Of a stretch of 37,285 bases of DNA, positions 16,487 to 26,605 are shown piece by piece (the first letter of the stretch is position 1; the number at the start of each line of letters is the position of its first letter). Source of the stretch: Chromatiales bacterium (GTDB taxonomy: Bacteria > Pseudomonadota > Gammaproteobacteria > Chromatiales > Chromatiaceae); assembly GCA_030145425.1 (NCBI GenBank), contig JAQYVO010000130.1:1-37285 (forward strand), written 5' to 3'. The position numbers were made by a program, and so were the translations under genes. The notes beneath the pieces are model-generated. The model saw nothing but the letters and a program-made list of their open reading frames with translations. It had not been told where the DNA came from and made no database searches.

Positions 16487-17396
16487 CCTGGCAACGTATA
16501 CCAGGTTGCTTCTCGATCTCACCGATCCAGCTGAACCCGCAACCAAGCCGATGCATCTCCGCCTCGATTTTCCCGGTCAGTTGCGGACGCGCTGTAAAGC
16601 AGAGTTCGTAGTCATCCCCGCCTGTCAGGGGTATCGACCAGTCCCCCGTTTCCTTGATGTGCGCGGCCACCGCCCCGGACAGGGGCAGCAGGTCCGTATA
16701 AATATGGGCGCCCACGCCGCTTTGTGAACAGATATGCCCAAGATCTGCCATCAGCCCGTCGGAGATGTCTATGGCCGCGCGCGCCAGACCCGCCAGTGCA
16801 CGGCCTTCATCAATGCGTGGCAAAGGTCGGTGGAGACGGTCTGCGAGTGCCCTGTCTATCCCCACTGCGGAACCGACTCCAGCACTGAGCTTGAGGGCAA
16901 GAGCGGCATCGCCCAGCGACCCGGTGATCCCGATCCTGTCCCCGGGACAGGCCCGGTCACGTCTCAACACCCTGGCCGGATCGGCAAAACCGTGCACCTG
17001 GACGGTTATGGTCAAAGGCCCCCGGGTCGTGTCGCCCCCGACCAGCTGTACACCGAATCTTTCGGCCAGGGCTGTGAATCCGGCACTGAATGCCTCCAGC
17101 CAGGCTGTATCGCTTTCGGGCAGGGTCAGCGCCAGGGTAGCCCAGGCTGGGGTGGCCCCGGCCGCGGCCAGATCGCTGAGGTTGACCGCCAGCGCTTTGT
17201 GGCCCAGGGCTTCAGGGTCGGTGCGTGCCAGGAAATGGATACCCTCCACCAGGGTATCGATACTTACTGCGAGAAGTTGGCCCCGGGGTACCTGCAGCAG
17301 GGCGCAGTCATCCCCCACGCCGAGGACGACATCCTCACGGGGGCCGCCGGTATGGGAGAAATAGGTTTCAATGAGTTCAAATTCGGACGCAGCCAT
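16425..17396 (-). CDS. thiL: thiamine-monophosphate kinase
   Basis: Phosphorylates thiamine monophosphate to the active cofactor thiamine diphosphate. The 323-residue protein (E. coli 325) has the AIRS/PurM-like ATP-binding fold. GVGDDCALLQVPRGQLLAVSID is noted here as GVGDDCALL (about 26-34) followed by the SIDTLVEGIHF segment. Further landmarks are LAAAGATPAWATLALTLP, GGDTTRGPL and GGDDYELCF (about 270-278). It lies between nusB and pgpA in the usual nusB-thiL-pgpA order, and its 3' end overlaps pgpA. Confidence 0.96.
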   Translation of the reverse strand: MAASEFELIETYFSHTGGPREDVVLGVGDDCALLQVPRGQLLAVSIDTLVEGIHFLARTDPEALGHKALAVNLSDLAAAGATPAWATLALTLPESDTAWLEAFSAGFTALAERFGVQLVGGDTTRGPLTITVQVHGFADPARVLRRDRACPGDRIGITGSLGDAALALKLSAGVGSAVGIDRALADRLHRPLPRIDEGRALAGLARAAIDISDGLMADLGHICSQSGVGAHIYTDLLPLSGAVAAHIKETGDWSIPLTGGDDYELCFTARPQLTGKIEAEMHRLGCGFSWIGEIEKQPGIRCQGVSGDLLKGMVGGYEHFGTP

Positions 17397-17437
17397 GCGC
17401 GGAGCATAGCATGGGGAAAAGGGGGCACCCCTGTTCT

Positions 17438-17857
17438 TCAGCGGGTTTCAGACTCCCGGACTGTCTGGGCCAGTCTGTCCAGCACTCCGTTGACATAGCG
17501 GTGCCCCTGCTCGGCACCGAACACCTTGGCGAGTTCAACCGCCTCGTTGATCACCACCTTGTAGGGCACCTCCAGATGATGGATCAGCTCAAAGGCCCCG
17601 AGGCGCAGTATGGCCCGCTCAACGGGATCGACACTTTCGATGGACCGGTCCAGGCAGGTCCCAAGACCCTTGTCCAGTTCATCGAGATGCGAGGGAACAC
17701 CCTGAACCAGTCGGTCGAAATAGGCGGCGTCGAACTCACTCTTATCCTGTTCAGACAGGAACTGCCCGCGGATCTCCCGGACATCCTGACCGGTCATCTG
17801 CCATTGGTATATGGCCTGAACCGCGTGCTGACGGGCGCCGCTCTTCTTTCGACTCAT
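17438..17857 (-). CDS. nusB: transcription antitermination factor NusB
   Basis: All-helical RNA-binding protein that works with NusE (S10) at boxA sites in ribosomal RNA antitermination. The length is 139 residues, equal to E. coli NusB. Landmarks are RQHAVQAIYQWQMTG (about 9-23), the central VDPVERAILRLGAFEL (about 75-90) and the C-terminal VVINEAVELAKVFG and YVNGVLDRLA segments. The start overlaps the ribH stop by one base, so the two are coupled. Confidence 0.96.
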   Translation of the reverse strand: MSRKKSGARQHAVQAIYQWQMTGQDVREIRGQFLSEQDKSEFDAAYFDRLVQGVPSHLDELDKGLGTCLDRSIESVDPVERAILRLGAFELIHHLEVPYKVVINEAVELAKVFGAEQGHRYVNGVLDRLAQTVRESETR

Positions 17858-18327
17858 CAGGCCAGCTGCCGCAGCAGGTTGACCATCTCTATGGCGGACA
17901 TGGCCGCCTCCGCCCCCTTGTTGCCCGCCTTGGTGCCGGCCCTTTCAATGGCCTGTTCTATGGTATCTACGGTGAGCACGCCAAACGCAATGGGCATACC
18001 GTGCTTCAGGCTTACATGGGCCATTCCCTTGACACATTCCCCCGCCACGTACTCGAAATGGGGGGTTCCTCCGCGGATCACGGCACCCAGCGCCACGATG
18101 GCGTCATAGTCGCCCTTGCCGGCGATCTTTTCCAGGACAAGGGGCATCTCGAAGGCACCCGGGACTCTGACAACGGTAATGTCGGCCTCGGCGGCACCAT
18201 GACGCTTCAGTGTATCCAGTGCCCCAGAAAGCAGACTTTCGACCACGAAGCTGTTGAACCTGGAAACCACCAGGCAGAAACGGGCATCCTTAACGCCTAA
18301 AACACCCACGATCTCTTTTACGGACAT
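17857..18327 (-). CDS. ribH: 6,7-dimethyl-8-ribityllumazine synthase
   Basis: Penultimate step of riboflavin synthesis: condenses the ribityl-amino-uracil from the RibD pathway with the four-carbon product of the RibB domain. The length is 156 residues, as in E. coli. The active-site loop [17 protein letters not shown] contains the catalytic His90. [18 protein letters not shown] and [14 protein letters not shown] line the substrate site. It precedes nusB and follows ribBX after a 45-base gap. Confidence 0.96.
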   Translation of the reverse strand: MSVKEIVGVLGVKDARFCLVVSRFNSFVVESLLSGALDTLKRHGAAEADITVVRVPGAFEMPLVLEKIAGKGDYDAIVALGAVIRGGTPHFEYVAGECVKGMAHVSLKHGMPIAFGVLTVDTIEQAIERAGTKAGNKGAEAAMSAIEMVNLLRQLA

Positions 18328-18372
18328 ATCGTAATCCCTCAGTGTGTCAGTTCTTATTCCGATCCGGCTGGC

Positions 18373-19503
18373 TCAACGGCACTCCACGTACTCTACCACC
18401 TCCAGGTCGAAGCCGGAGATGCCATGCATGCTCTTGGGTGCGCTCAATACGCGCATCTTGTGCACTTCCAGATCCGACAATATCTGGGCGCCGATACCAT
18501 AGGTGCGAAGATTCTTGCGCCTGTCCCCGGCGACGGGCAGATAGCCCGGCATAACCGAATCCTCATTGTCCTTGGAGTGAAATGCGCGCATGCGCTGGAT
18601 GATCTCCCTGGTGGAGTCGTGGTTCCGCAGTACCACGATCACCCCGCCCCCCTCTTCGGAAATCTGCCGCATGGCGTTCTTGAGGGGCCAGCCGCATATG
18701 TCATGGGTGGTGGCGAACAGGTCGCAGAGACTGCTCTGCACGTGCACCCGAACCAAAACAGGCTCCCGCGGATCGATCTCACCCAGCACCAACGCCAGGT
18801 GAAGCTCGCTGTCGATACTGTCCTGGTAGGCGAAAAGCCGGAATTCGCCGTACTCCGTGGGCAGTGTGCATGAACTCACCCTTTCCACCGTCTTCTCGTG
18901 ACGCACCCGGTACTGAATGAGATCCGCAATGGTCCCGATCTTCAGCCCATGCTCACCCGCAAACTTCTCCAGGTCCGGCCGGCGGGCCATGGACCCGTCT
19001 TCGTTGAGTATCTCGACAATCGCCGCCGCCGGAGGGCGCCCCGCAAGCCGAGCAAGATCGCAACCGGCTTCGGTGTGACCGGCGCGCACCAGCACACCCC
19101 CAGGCTGGGCCATGAGAGGAAAGATGTGACCGGGCTGCACAAGATCCTGGGGCCTGGCATCGGCCTTGACCGCCGCCAGGATGGTCGTCGCCCGGTCCCT
19201 TGCCGAGATTCCGGTGGTAACCCCCTGCGCGGCCTCTATGGAAACGGTGAAGTTCGTAGTATGGGCGGATTCATTGAATCCCACCATCAGGGGCAGACGC
19301 AGCTGTTCACAATGTTCCCTGGTGAGGGTGAGGCAGATGAGGCCACGGCCGAAGCGGGCCATGAAGTTGATGGCCTCCGGCGTGATCTTGTCCGCCGCCA
19401 TGATCAGATCGCCCTCGTTTTCACGTTCCTCGTCATCCATGATCACGACCATCCGGCCGCGTCTCAAATCATTAATAATCTCTTCGATACTGTTTAGTTC
19501 CAT
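18373..19503 (-). CDS. ribBX: 3,4-dihydroxy-2-butanone-4-phosphate synthase with degenerate GTP cyclohydrolase II domain (RibBX type)
   Basis: The N-terminal domain (about 1-200) is an intact RibB, making dihydroxybutanone phosphate from ribulose 5-phosphate: [17 protein letters not shown] (23-39), [16 protein letters not shown] and [16 protein letters not shown] are present. The C-terminal domain (about 205-376) has the RibA fold, but the zinc cysteine motif is broken. By alignment to RVHSEC...RCDCG, the first Cys is Ser257, the second is Asp268 and only Cys270 remains. This matches the RibBX variant described in proteobacteria, in which RibA activity is lost. A separate GTP cyclohydrolase II should exist elsewhere. 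There is no room for an FMN riboswitch upstream. Confidence 0.9.
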   Translation of the reverse strand: MELNSIEEIINDLRRGRMVVIMDDEERENEGDLIMAADKITPEAINFMARFGRGLICLTLTREHCEQLRLPLMVGFNESAHTTNFTVSIEAAQGVTTGISARDRATTILAAVKADARPQDLVQPGHIFPLMAQPGGVLVRAGHTEAGCDLARLAGRPPAAAIVEILNEDGSMARRPDLEKFAGEHGLKIGTIADLIQYRVRHEKTVERVSSCTLPTEYGEFRLFAYQDSIDSELHLALVLGEIDPREPVLVRVHVQSSLCDLFATTHDICGWPLKNAMRQISEEGGGVIVVLRNHDSTREIIQRMRAFHSKDNEDSVMPGYLPVAGDRRKNLRTYGIGAQILSDLEVHKMRVLSAPKSMHGISGFDLEVVEYVECR

Positions 19504-19590
19504 GACACTGCTTTGACTGATGTATTTAAAAATGCGGAAAACATTATATGCTAAAACATTGGCTCGGGCGTGTTGGGGCCTGTTAAAACT

Positions 19591-20253
19591 TCATTGACGA
19601 AGGAACCCGGTCCTCGCCAACAGCTCAAGCGTCACCCCTTCCCGGGGTGACTGCGCAACCTGGTCGCCGAGCATCAACCGCTCCAGGTAGCGGGCGAGCA
19701 GATCAACCTCCAGATTGACAATATCACCGGAGCGGCGCTCGGACATGGCAGTCTCCCTGAGCGTGTGGGGCACCAGGTTCAATTCGAACACGGCGCCCTC
19801 CACGGCATTGACGGTCAGGCTGATCCCGTCCACACAAATGGATCCCTTCCTGGCGATATATCGGGCCAGTTCCCCGGGTGCCTCGATACGGTAGCGTATC
19901 GAGCGTGCATCCTTCCGCCGCTCGAGCACCCGCCCCACGCCATCCACATGGCCGCTCACCAGGTGTCCTCCCAGGGGCGTGCTCAGCGTCAACGCTTTTT
20001 CCAGGTTGACGGGGCAGCCCGGCCTCATACCCCCCAACGTTGTCAGGGCCAGGCTCTCTCCGGAGACGTCCGCGACAAAGCCGTCTCCCGGCAGATCGGC
20101 CACCGTGAGGCAGACACCGTTGGTGGCAATACTGTCCCCGGATCCGACGTCTGAAAGATCAAGATCTCCCGCGTCGACATGCAGACGGGCATCGCCGCCC
20201 CGCGATTCCAGGGCAATCAATGTGCCCACGGCCTGGATGATGCCCGTGAACAT
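19591..20253 (-). CDS. ribE: riboflavin synthase alpha chain
   Basis: Final step of riboflavin synthesis: dismutates two lumazine molecules into riboflavin. The 220-residue protein has the tandem lumazine-binding barrel: N-barrel MFTGIIQAVGTL... with SIATNGVCLTV, and C-barrel with GSICVDGISLTVNAV. GHLVSGHVDGVGRV joins the two halves. E. coli uses the symbol ribC for this gene. The gap to ribBX is 87 bases and to ribD 112 bases. Confidence 0.95.
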   Translation of the reverse strand: MFTGIIQAVGTLIALESRGGDARLHVDAGDLDLSDVGSGDSIATNGVCLTVADLPGDGFVADVSGESLALTTLGGMRPGCPVNLEKALTLSTPLGGHLVSGHVDGVGRVLERRKDARSIRYRIEAPGELARYIARKGSICVDGISLTVNAVEGAVFELNLVPHTLRETAMSERRSGDIVNLEVDLLARYLERLMLGDQVAQSPREGVTLELLARTGFLRQ

Positions 20254-20365
20254 ACCCCTACCCAGGCTCCCCTAGCACCTTAACCGGGCACCCAAACCAG
20301 CAATTTCCGCACGAAAAAGCGGAGTGAGCGGTTACTACGCTTATGTTCCAACGCGACATTGATAT

Positions 20366-21484
20366 CTAAACCTCAGGCTTCAGGGTCAGGCGTATATCCC
20401 GCCCGACCATTCGCAGATCCCGGATCTCCAGACCGATCCTGTCCTCCATCCGCCTCAGACCCGGCAGGTGAAGCAGTCCCCTGGCCCCATCCCCCATGAT
20501 GTGGGGTGCCGCGTAGATGACAAGTTCGTCGACCAGCCCCTCCCTGACTGCCTCACCGGCGAGTGTGGGGCCGGACTCTATCAGCACTTCGTTGATCTGT
20601 CGTTGACCCAGATGGCCCAGCAGTGCTTTCAGCGAAACCCGGTTATCTTCCCCCGACAATTCGATCACCTCGACACCTGCCTTCTCGAGAACCTGGCGGC
20701 GCTTGGCCTGCTGTTCGCAGCAAACCACCAGGGTGTCTCCCGGCAGACACGTCATCCCGGCATCGGGCGGCATTTCGAGCCTCGGGTCGAGCACCACGCG
20801 CAGGGGCTGCGGGACTGCGTCCCGGTCACCGGCATCCCACAGCTGGCCAGCCTCGAGTCGCACATTCAGGGAAGGGTCGTCGGCGATGACTGTACCCAGA
20901 CCGGTGACGATGGCGTCACTGCGGGCCCGCAGGCGATGTACGTCGGTCCGTGCCGCGGGCCCGGTAATCCAGCGGCTCTCACCGTCGGCCATTGCGGTCC
21001 GGCCATCCAGACTCATGGCCAGTTTGCACCGGACATAGGGCCGGCCGGTTCGCATGCGCTTGATGAAACCCGGGTTCAACGCCTCGGCCTGGGCCTCCTG
21101 ACAGCCGCTCGCCACCCGGATACCGGCCTGCTCCAACGCAGCCAGGCCTTTGCCGGCCACCCGCGGATTCGGATCCTGCATGGCGGCAACCACCCGGCTG
21201 ACGCCGGCCTGAATCAGGGCCTCTGTGCAGGGAGGAGTCCGACCATGGTGACAACAGGGCTCCAGGGTCACGTAGGCGGTCGCGTCCCGGGCATCGCCAC
21301 CCGCTGCCTGGATCGCCAGGGGCTCCGCATGGGGCTCCCCCGCCTTTCTGTGAAATCCTTCCCCGATGATCTGCCCGTCACGCACCAGTACGCAGCCGAC
21401 CCTCGGATTCGGGTGGGTGGTGTAGCGTCCCCGCCGGGCAAGTTGTATCGCCCGGGCCATGTAGCGGTCGTCTGCTGGAGTCAC
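20366..21484 (-). CDS. ribD: bifunctional pyrimidine deaminase/reductase RibD
   Basis: Carries out the second and third steps of riboflavin synthesis. The N-terminal deaminase (about 1-145) has the zinc site His52 in HAEPLAI, Cys77 and Cys86 in [12 protein letters not shown], with catalytic Glu54. The C-terminal reductase (about 146-372) has [31 protein letters not shown] and [12 protein letters not shown]. The length is 372 residues (E. coli 367). Its start overlaps the nrdR stop (ATGA), so the two genes are coupled. Confidence 0.96.
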   Translation of the reverse strand: MTPADDRYMARAIQLARRGRYTTHPNPRVGCVLVRDGQIIGEGFHRKAGEPHAEPLAIQAAGGDARDATAYVTLEPCCHHGRTPPCTEALIQAGVSRVVAAMQDPNPRVAGKGLAALEQAGIRVASGCQEAQAEALNPGFIKRMRTGRPYVRCKLAMSLDGRTAMADGESRWITGPAARTDVHRLRARSDAIVTGLGTVIADDPSLNVRLEAGQLWDAGDRDAVPQPLRVVLDPRLEMPPDAGMTCLPGDTLVVCCEQQAKRRQVLEKAGVEVIELSGEDNRVSLKALLGHLGQRQINEVLIESGPTLAGEAVREGLVDELVIYAAPHIMGDGARGLLHLPGLRRMEDRIGLEIRDLRMVGRDIRLTLKPEV

Positions 21485-21987
21485 TTCTCGTCGTCACCCA
21501 GCAGATCCAGCTGCTGACGGCGCACATCCGGGGACATCTGGCGCTCAAGGCGTTCAATCTCCTCCCTGAAGGCATTGACGTCCTGGAACTTTCTATAAAC
21601 CGAGGCGAATCGCACGTAGGCCACCTGGTCCAAGCCCCGCAGTTCCTCCATCACCCATTCACCGATCAAGCGGGAGGGTACTTCCCGCTCTCCTGTGGCA
21701 AGAATCCTGCGGCGAATCCGGTTGAGCGCATCGTCTATTTCCCCGGTACCAACGGGCCGTTTCTCCAGGGCCCTCGACATACCTGTTGCCAGTCTCTGGT
21801 CGTCGAAGGGTACGCGGCTGCCGTCCTGCTTGACCACCCTTGGCATACTCAGTTCGGCGGTTTCGTAGGTTGTGAACCTTTCACCGCAGGCAGTGCAGCG
21901 CCGCCGCCGGCGAACCTGGTCGCCTTCGCCGAAGAGTCGGGAATCGATCACTTTGGTGTCCTGGACACCACAGAAGGAGCAGCGCAT
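21481..21987 (-). CDS. nrdR: transcriptional repressor NrdR
   Basis: Repressor of ribonucleotide reductase genes that senses ATP/dATP. The zinc ribbon has four cysteines (Cys3, Cys6, Cys31, Cys34) with the [16 protein letters not shown] segment. The ATP-cone domain follows (about 49-139: [20 protein letters not shown] to [14 protein letters not shown]). At 168 residues it is slightly longer than E. coli NrdR (149) because of a charged C-terminal tail. It is upstream of ribD, the common gammaproteobacterial order after glyA. Confidence 0.95.
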   Translation of the reverse strand: MRCSFCGVQDTKVIDSRLFGEGDQVRRRRRCTACGERFTTYETAELSMPRVVKQDGSRVPFDDQRLATGMSRALEKRPVGTGEIDDALNRIRRRILATGEREVPSRLIGEWVMEELRGLDQVAYVRFASVYRKFQDVNAFREEIERLERQMSPDVRRQQLDLLGDDEK

Positions 21988-22033
21988 TTTGAGGGATCAG
22001 ATTGCGTCAGTCGTTATAAAATCCGACAAGAGA

Positions 22034-23287
22034 TCACTTGTAGACAGGATGCCTGCCGCAGAGATCCAGGGCCTGTCCCTTTACACGCTCAATGACGGAC
22101 GGATCGCCTTTGGCATCAATAACATCGCACATCCAGCCGGCCAGTTCCCCGGCCTCCTGTTTCCCGATACCCCGGGTGGTGAGCGCCGGCGTGCCTACCC
22201 GGATACCGCTGGTTACGAACGGCGACTGGGGGTCGTTGGGTACCGCGTTCATGTTGACGGTGATATTGGCCGCGCCCAGCCAGCCATCCACTTCCTTGCC
22301 TGTCAGGCCCGCCTCGATGAAACTCACCAGGAACAGGTGGTCGTCTGTTCCGCCCGAGACCACGTCATAACCCCGATCGATGAATACCCCTGCCATTGCC
22401 CGCGCATTGTCCAGAACCTGCTGCTGATACACCTTGAACGCTGGCTCCATCGCCTCCTTGAGCGCCACCGCCTTCGCGGCGATGACATGCATGAGCGGAC
22501 CGCCCTGGGTACCCGGGAATACCAGGGAGTTGAATTTCTTCTCAAGCTCCGGATTCGCCTTGGCCAGGATCAGCCCCCCCCTGGGGCCTCTCAGGGTCTT
22601 GTGGGTGGTGGTGGTCGTCACATCTGCGATCTGCACCGGGCTGGGATAAATACCCGCGGCAATCAGGCCCGCCACGTGTGCCATGTCGACAAAGAAAAAG
22701 GCCCCAACCTCGTCGGAGATCCGGCGGAACCTCTCCCAGTCCACGACCCTGGAATAGGCGGAAAACCCCGCCACGATCATCTTGGGGCGATGCTCTTTTG
22801 CCAGACGCTCGACCTCCTGGTAATCGATCTCGCCGGTCGCCGGATCGAGTCCGTACTGAACGGCATTGTAGATCTTCCCTGAGAAATTGGGTTTGGCGCC
22901 GTGGGTCAGATGCCCGCCATGGGCCAGGCTCATGCCCAGTATGGTATCCCCGGGCAGACAAAGGGCCATGTATACGGCCGCGTTGGCCTGGGAGCCGGAA
23001 TGGGGCTGCACGTTGACGTAATCGGCGCCGAACAACGCCTTGGCCCGGTCGATGGCCAGCTGTTCCGCCACATCGACAAACTCGCATCCCCCGTAGTAGC
23101 GCTTGCCGGGATAGCCTTCAGCGTACTTGTTGGTGAGCACCGAACCCTGGGCCTGCATCACCCGGGGACTGGTATAGTTTTCCGAAGCGATAAGCTCAAT
23201 ATGATCTTCCTGCCGCTGCTCCTCGGCCTGGATAGCCGCCCAGAGCTCGTCATCGTAACCACTGATCTGCATGTCTTTGCTGAACAT
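22034..23287 (-). CDS. glyA: serine hydroxymethyltransferase
   Basis: PLP enzyme interconverting serine and glycine while loading tetrahydrofolate with a one-carbon unit. From ATG 23287 ([19 protein letters not shown]) the product is 417 residues, exactly the usual length. The frame is open for 32 more codons upstream, but those do not resemble the family. Landmarks are [29 protein letters not shown] and the PLP-lysine motif [14 protein letters not shown] (Lys about 230). No glycine riboswitch or PurR site was recognised in the 126-base gap upstream. Confidence 0.97.
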   Translation of the reverse strand: MFSKDMQISGYDDELWAAIQAEEQRQEDHIELIASENYTSPRVMQAQGSVLTNKYAEGYPGKRYYGGCEFVDVAEQLAIDRAKALFGADYVNVQPHSGSQANAAVYMALCLPGDTILGMSLAHGGHLTHGAKPNFSGKIYNAVQYGLDPATGEIDYQEVERLAKEHRPKMIVAGFSAYSRVVDWERFRRISDEVGAFFFVDMAHVAGLIAAGIYPSPVQIADVTTTTTHKTLRGPRGGLILAKANPELEKKFNSLVFPGTQGGPLMHVIAAKAVALKEAMEPAFKVYQQQVLDNARAMAGVFIDRGYDVVSGGTDDHLFLVSFIEAGLTGKEVDGWLGAANITVNMNAVPNDPQSPFVTSGIRVGTPALTTRGIGKQEAGELAGWMCDVIDAKGDPSVIERVKGQALDLCGRHPVYK

Positions 23288-23413
23288 CGCAATCGCTCCA
23301 CGGGGAAAAGGGGTTATGTTAACGCGATCGCCGCCAAAATGCCCGTTGTGACGGGATTTCCGGGGACGATCCGCACGATACAAACTTTGATTCAGATAAA
23401 GGGGCGCCCCTGA

Positions 23414-23680
23414 TTAGAGGCTCATCTGTTCGATGGATTCGCAGGCCACCCCAGTCACATTGGCCTGCGGCGGTCCCCTGGTCAACCAGGCCTTGAGTCG
23501 CCCGATCGCCTCCAGCTCTCCGCATGCCAGCACCTCCACCCGCCCATCCGCAAGGTTGCTGGCCCGGCAAGACAAGCCTAGCAGTTCCGCCTGGTGCCGG
23601 GCGGATGCGCGAAAGAAAACCCCCTGCACTTTTCCGGAAACGAAGCAGCGTACGCAGATGGTCTTTGGGGGTTTTTCCAT
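23414..23680 (-). CDS. acyP: acylphosphatase
   Basis: Small cytosolic enzyme hydrolysing acyl phosphates such as acetyl phosphate or carbamoyl phosphate. The 88-residue protein has VSGKVQGVFFRASARHQAELLGL, here with the phosphate-binding loop and catalytic Arg in FFRAS. The catalytic Asn is in SNLADGRVEVLACG. It lies upstream of glyA on the same strand, 126 bases away. Confidence 0.92.
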   Translation of the reverse strand: MEKPPKTICVRCFVSGKVQGVFFRASARHQAELLGLSCRASNLADGRVEVLACGELEAIGRLKAWLTRGPPQANVTGVACESIEQMSL

Positions 23681-23767
23681 TGGATCAATCCAACCGGAGG
23701 CACATCCTCTGGATACTAGCAGGATAAAGGAATTAGTACTTCTTTAGGAGCGGGCTGCGGGAACAGC

Positions 23768-25090
23768 TCACCTGCCGATGGAGTAGTAGGTAAAACCCCT
23801 TCTCCTGAGAAAATCCGGATCGTAGAGATTCCTGCCGTCAAAAATGACAGGCGAATTCAATGCTGTCTTGATCCGATCGAAATCAGGGCTGCGAAACAGC
23901 TTCCATTCCGTGGCAACAGCCAGGGCGTCGGCATTCTCCAGCACCGCCTCCGGCGAATCACAAAGCACAAGATCCTGGCGATCACCGTAAATGCGGTGCG
24001 TCTCTTCCATAGCCTGAGGATCGAACGCCCGGACATGCGCACCCGCATCCCAAAGAGACTCCATCAGCACCCGGCTGGGCGCCTCGCGCATATCATCGGT
24101 ATTCGGCTTGAACGAGAGGCCCCAGAGGCCGATCACCTTGCCCTGGAGATCCCCGTCGAAATGATCTCTTATTTTTCTAAACAACACTTCTTTCTGACGG
24201 CGGTTGACCGCCTCCACCGCTTCGAGAATCGCCGCAGGATAGTTGTTTTCAACCGCGGATCGCTCAAGTGCCCGGACATCCTTGGGGAAGCAGGAGCCAC
24301 CGTAGCCGATGCCGGGATAGATGAAATGGTAGCCGATACGCGGGTCTGAACCGATGCCGATGCGCACCTGCTCGATATCGGCACCCACCTTTTCGGCGAT
24401 ATTGGCCAGTTCGTTCATGAAACTGATCTTGGTAGCCAGCATGGCATTCGCCGCATACTTGGTCAGCTCCGCTGAACGGATATCCATCGCAATCAGCCGA
24501 TCGTGGCTGCGGTTGAAAGGCGCGTACAGGGCCCGCAGCAGTTCCGTGGTCCGGGGATTATCCGTACCAACCACGATACGATCCGGTTTCATGAAATCAT
24601 CGATGGCATCCCCTTCCTTGAGAAACTCAGGATTGGAGACCACATCGAACTGGAGGTCCTCATGGCCGCGGGTTGCAAGCACTTCACCGACCCGTGCGCG
24701 CACCTTGTCCGCGGTGCCCACGGGAACCGTGGACTTATCGATAATGATCTTGTACTCATCCATGTGTTCGCCGATGCTGCCGGCTACCGCCAGGACATAC
24801 TGCAGGTCGGCAGAGCCGTCCTCATCGGGCGGTGTTCCGACGGCGATGTATTGGAACAGGCCGTGTTCGACGGCATAGGCCACATCTGTGGTGAACTTCA
24901 GGCGCCCCGTCGATGCGTTGCTCTTAACCAGCTGCTCCAGGCCCGGCTCATAGATGGGTATCCCGCCGCTGTTGAGCAGTTCGATCTTGCTTTCGTCGAT
25001 ATCGACACAGACTACATCGTTGCCCGTATCGGCCAGGCAGGCCCCGGTTACCAGCCCCACATACCCGGATCCAAAAATTGTTATTCTCAT
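23768..25090 (-). CDS. ugd: UDP-glucose 6-dehydrogenase
   Basis: Oxidises UDP-glucose to UDP-glucuronate, a precursor for acidic polysaccharides, lipid A aminoarabinose and other envelope sugars. The 440-residue protein has the N-terminal Rossmann motif [19 protein letters not shown], the substrate-binding [18 protein letters not shown] segment and the catalytic cysteine in [13 protein letters not shown] (about 265). The C-terminal UDP-binding domain includes [16 protein letters not shown]. It diverges from the O-antigen ligase-like gene. A GDP-mannose or UDP-ManNAc substrate is less likely given the overall match. Confidence 0.93.
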   Translation of the reverse strand: MRITIFGSGYVGLVTGACLADTGNDVVCVDIDESKIELLNSGGIPIYEPGLEQLVKSNASTGRLKFTTDVAYAVEHGLFQYIAVGTPPDEDGSADLQYVLAVAGSIGEHMDEYKIIIDKSTVPVGTADKVRARVGEVLATRGHEDLQFDVVSNPEFLKEGDAIDDFMKPDRIVVGTDNPRTTELLRALYAPFNRSHDRLIAMDIRSAELTKYAANAMLATKISFMNELANIAEKVGADIEQVRIGIGSDPRIGYHFIYPGIGYGGSCFPKDVRALERSAVENNYPAAILEAVEAVNRRQKEVLFRKIRDHFDGDLQGKVIGLWGLSFKPNTDDMREAPSRVLMESLWDAGAHVRAFDPQAMEETHRIYGDRQDLVLCDSPEAVLENADALAVATEWKLFRSPDFDRIKTALNSPVIFDGRNLYDPDFLRRRGFTYYSIGR

Positions 25091-25288
25091 CTGGCATCCA
25101 TATCTGTTTTACATAGTGTAGCTGTTGGCAGGCCTATATCCCTTCTTTAAGTTGATTCGGCCGCCCGCAGATTTTTCGAGCGTAATGGTAACAGAATCAC
25201 AACGGGGGTACCCGGCCGCGGTTTTCCCTGTCCCTCTAGTGCAGTAGAATCCCGAGGCGCTTCCTTCCACTCGACCCATCATCAATCC

Positions 25289-26605
25289 ATGCCGACCGCA
25301 GCCTCCATCAGATCGTATCTTCACGAACGCCCCTGGCCGCTGTTGCTGGTATGGTCCTGCATTGCCCTGCTTCCCGTTGGGCGAACAGCCGAAATACCGG
25401 TGGCTGCCATGGCTGTCTATGCGGGGCCTTTCTGGTACAAAGGGCAAATTCAACCCCTCGCGGGCAGATATCGATCCTTTACCCTAGCCTTCTTCCTCTT
25501 CTGGATCCCAATGATTCTGTCTGTTCCTGATGCCGTCGAACCTTCTGAAGCCCTCCGGGTGACCGCTCTCTACCTGCGCTTCTTTTTTGCCGGGCTGTTT
25601 ATCGTCTGGGCAATCGATTCGCCGGAAAAAAGAGACTTGTTGTTAAAGTTCATCACCTATCTGCTTCTGTTTTGGGTGGCTGACGCGATTTTTCAGTTTT
25701 TCGTCGGGTTCAACAGCTTTGGCTACCCGCTGCTGCATCAACTCAGCGGTGTATTCGGGAGACAATTGAAGTTGGGCATCACACTGGCCATCCTGTCGCC
25801 CTTTATCATCAGCTGGTCGATCGAACGGTGGCCCAAGTGGGCCTCACTGCTCATCTTCACAAGCATCGTCTTCGTCATTATCGCTGCGGGGACGAGATCG
25901 AGCTGGGTTATGTTTGGCGTGGTACTGCTGGCTTATGCGGTTTCCTATCTCCGTGCGCACAGAGAAAAAGCGACAGTCCTGATCTTTGTTGCACTATGTA
26001 CCGTGGCAGCCACCGCCGCGATCTCCTATAAGTACTTCGATATGGTCTCCAGGCGCGTGGATCAGACACTCCTGCTCTTCTCAGGCGATATGGAAAAGCT
26101 CGATACCGCGCTGTCCTATCGCCTTCCCATATGGAATGGTGCGTGGGAAATGATCAAGAACCATCCCGTAAACGGTGTTGGGACAAGAAACTACCGGGAT
26201 GCCTATTTGGCCCATGTGGAACAGGATGACTATTATGTAGAAATAGACGTGGTGCCCAGCCACCCGCATCAATACCTCCTGGAAATTGCCTCGGAAACGG
26301 GACTTATCGGTATTTCCGGCCTTGTATTGTTTTATCTTCTCCTCATCAGGCAATGGAAAGCGGCGTCTCCGCTTAAGCGAAAACAGTCTTTTCCGGTTGC
26401 TGTCTCGATGCTGGCATTGTGGTTTCCGATCAATACCCACCTTGCCTTTTATTCATCTGCCGCGGGCCAAACCGTCTGGTGGCTGGCGGCGCTCTATTTT
26501 GCCCTTATGAGCATAGCAACCCAAGAAGACGGCAAAACAACGCCTATAATTGAACCTGGCAACTCAACAGACAACCGTGAACGGGGCGCCCCGCGTGACA
26601 TCTAG
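25289..26605 (+). CDS. O-antigen ligase family membrane protein (WaaL-like)
   Basis: A polytopic membrane protein of 438 residues with about eleven predicted membrane segments. A periplasmic loop (about 265-335) has the Wzy_C-type features RLPIWNGAWEMIKNHPVNGVGTRNYRD and PSHPHQYLLEIASETG, noted as two separate blocks. In this family these contain the conserved Arg and His of ligases that join undecaprenyl-linked glycans to lipid A core. GTRSSWVMF (about 205-213) is the second typical motif. Its 3' end overlaps the deacetylase gene. Ligase versus polymerase (Wzy) activity cannot be separated by sequence alone. Confidence 0.85.
   Translation: MPTAASIRSYLHERPWPLLLVWSCIALLPVGRTAEIPVAAMAVYAGPFWYKGQIQPLAGRYRSFTLAFFLFWIPMILSVPDAVEPSEALRVTALYLRFFFAGLFIVWAIDSPEKRDLLLKFITYLLLFWVADAIFQFFVGFNSFGYPLLHQLSGVFGRQLKLGITLAILSPFIISWSIERWPKWASLLIFTSIVFVIIAAGTRSSWVMFGVVLLAYAVSYLRAHREKATVLIFVALCTVAATAAISYKYFDMVSRRVDQTLLLFSGDMEKLDTALSYRLPIWNGAWEMIKNHPVNGVGTRNYRDAYLAHVEQDDYYVEIDVVPSHPHQYLLEIASETGLIGISGLVLFYLLLIRQWKAASPLKRKQSFPVAVSMLALWFPINTHLAFYSSAAGQTVWWLAALYFALMSIATQEDGKTTPIIEPGNSTDNRERGAPRDI

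Noticed and set aside
19504..19590. FMN riboswitch before ribBX
   Set aside because: Only 87 bases separate ribE and ribBX, too short for the element, and none of its conserved segments is visible.
20468..21517. 349-codon open frame antisense to ribD
   Set aside because: Shadow of a well-supported gene in GC-rich DNA; no domain resemblance.
23288..23413. Glycine riboswitch before glyA
   Set aside because: The gap is 126 bases and lacks the tandem-aptamer signature; no known element is recognisable.
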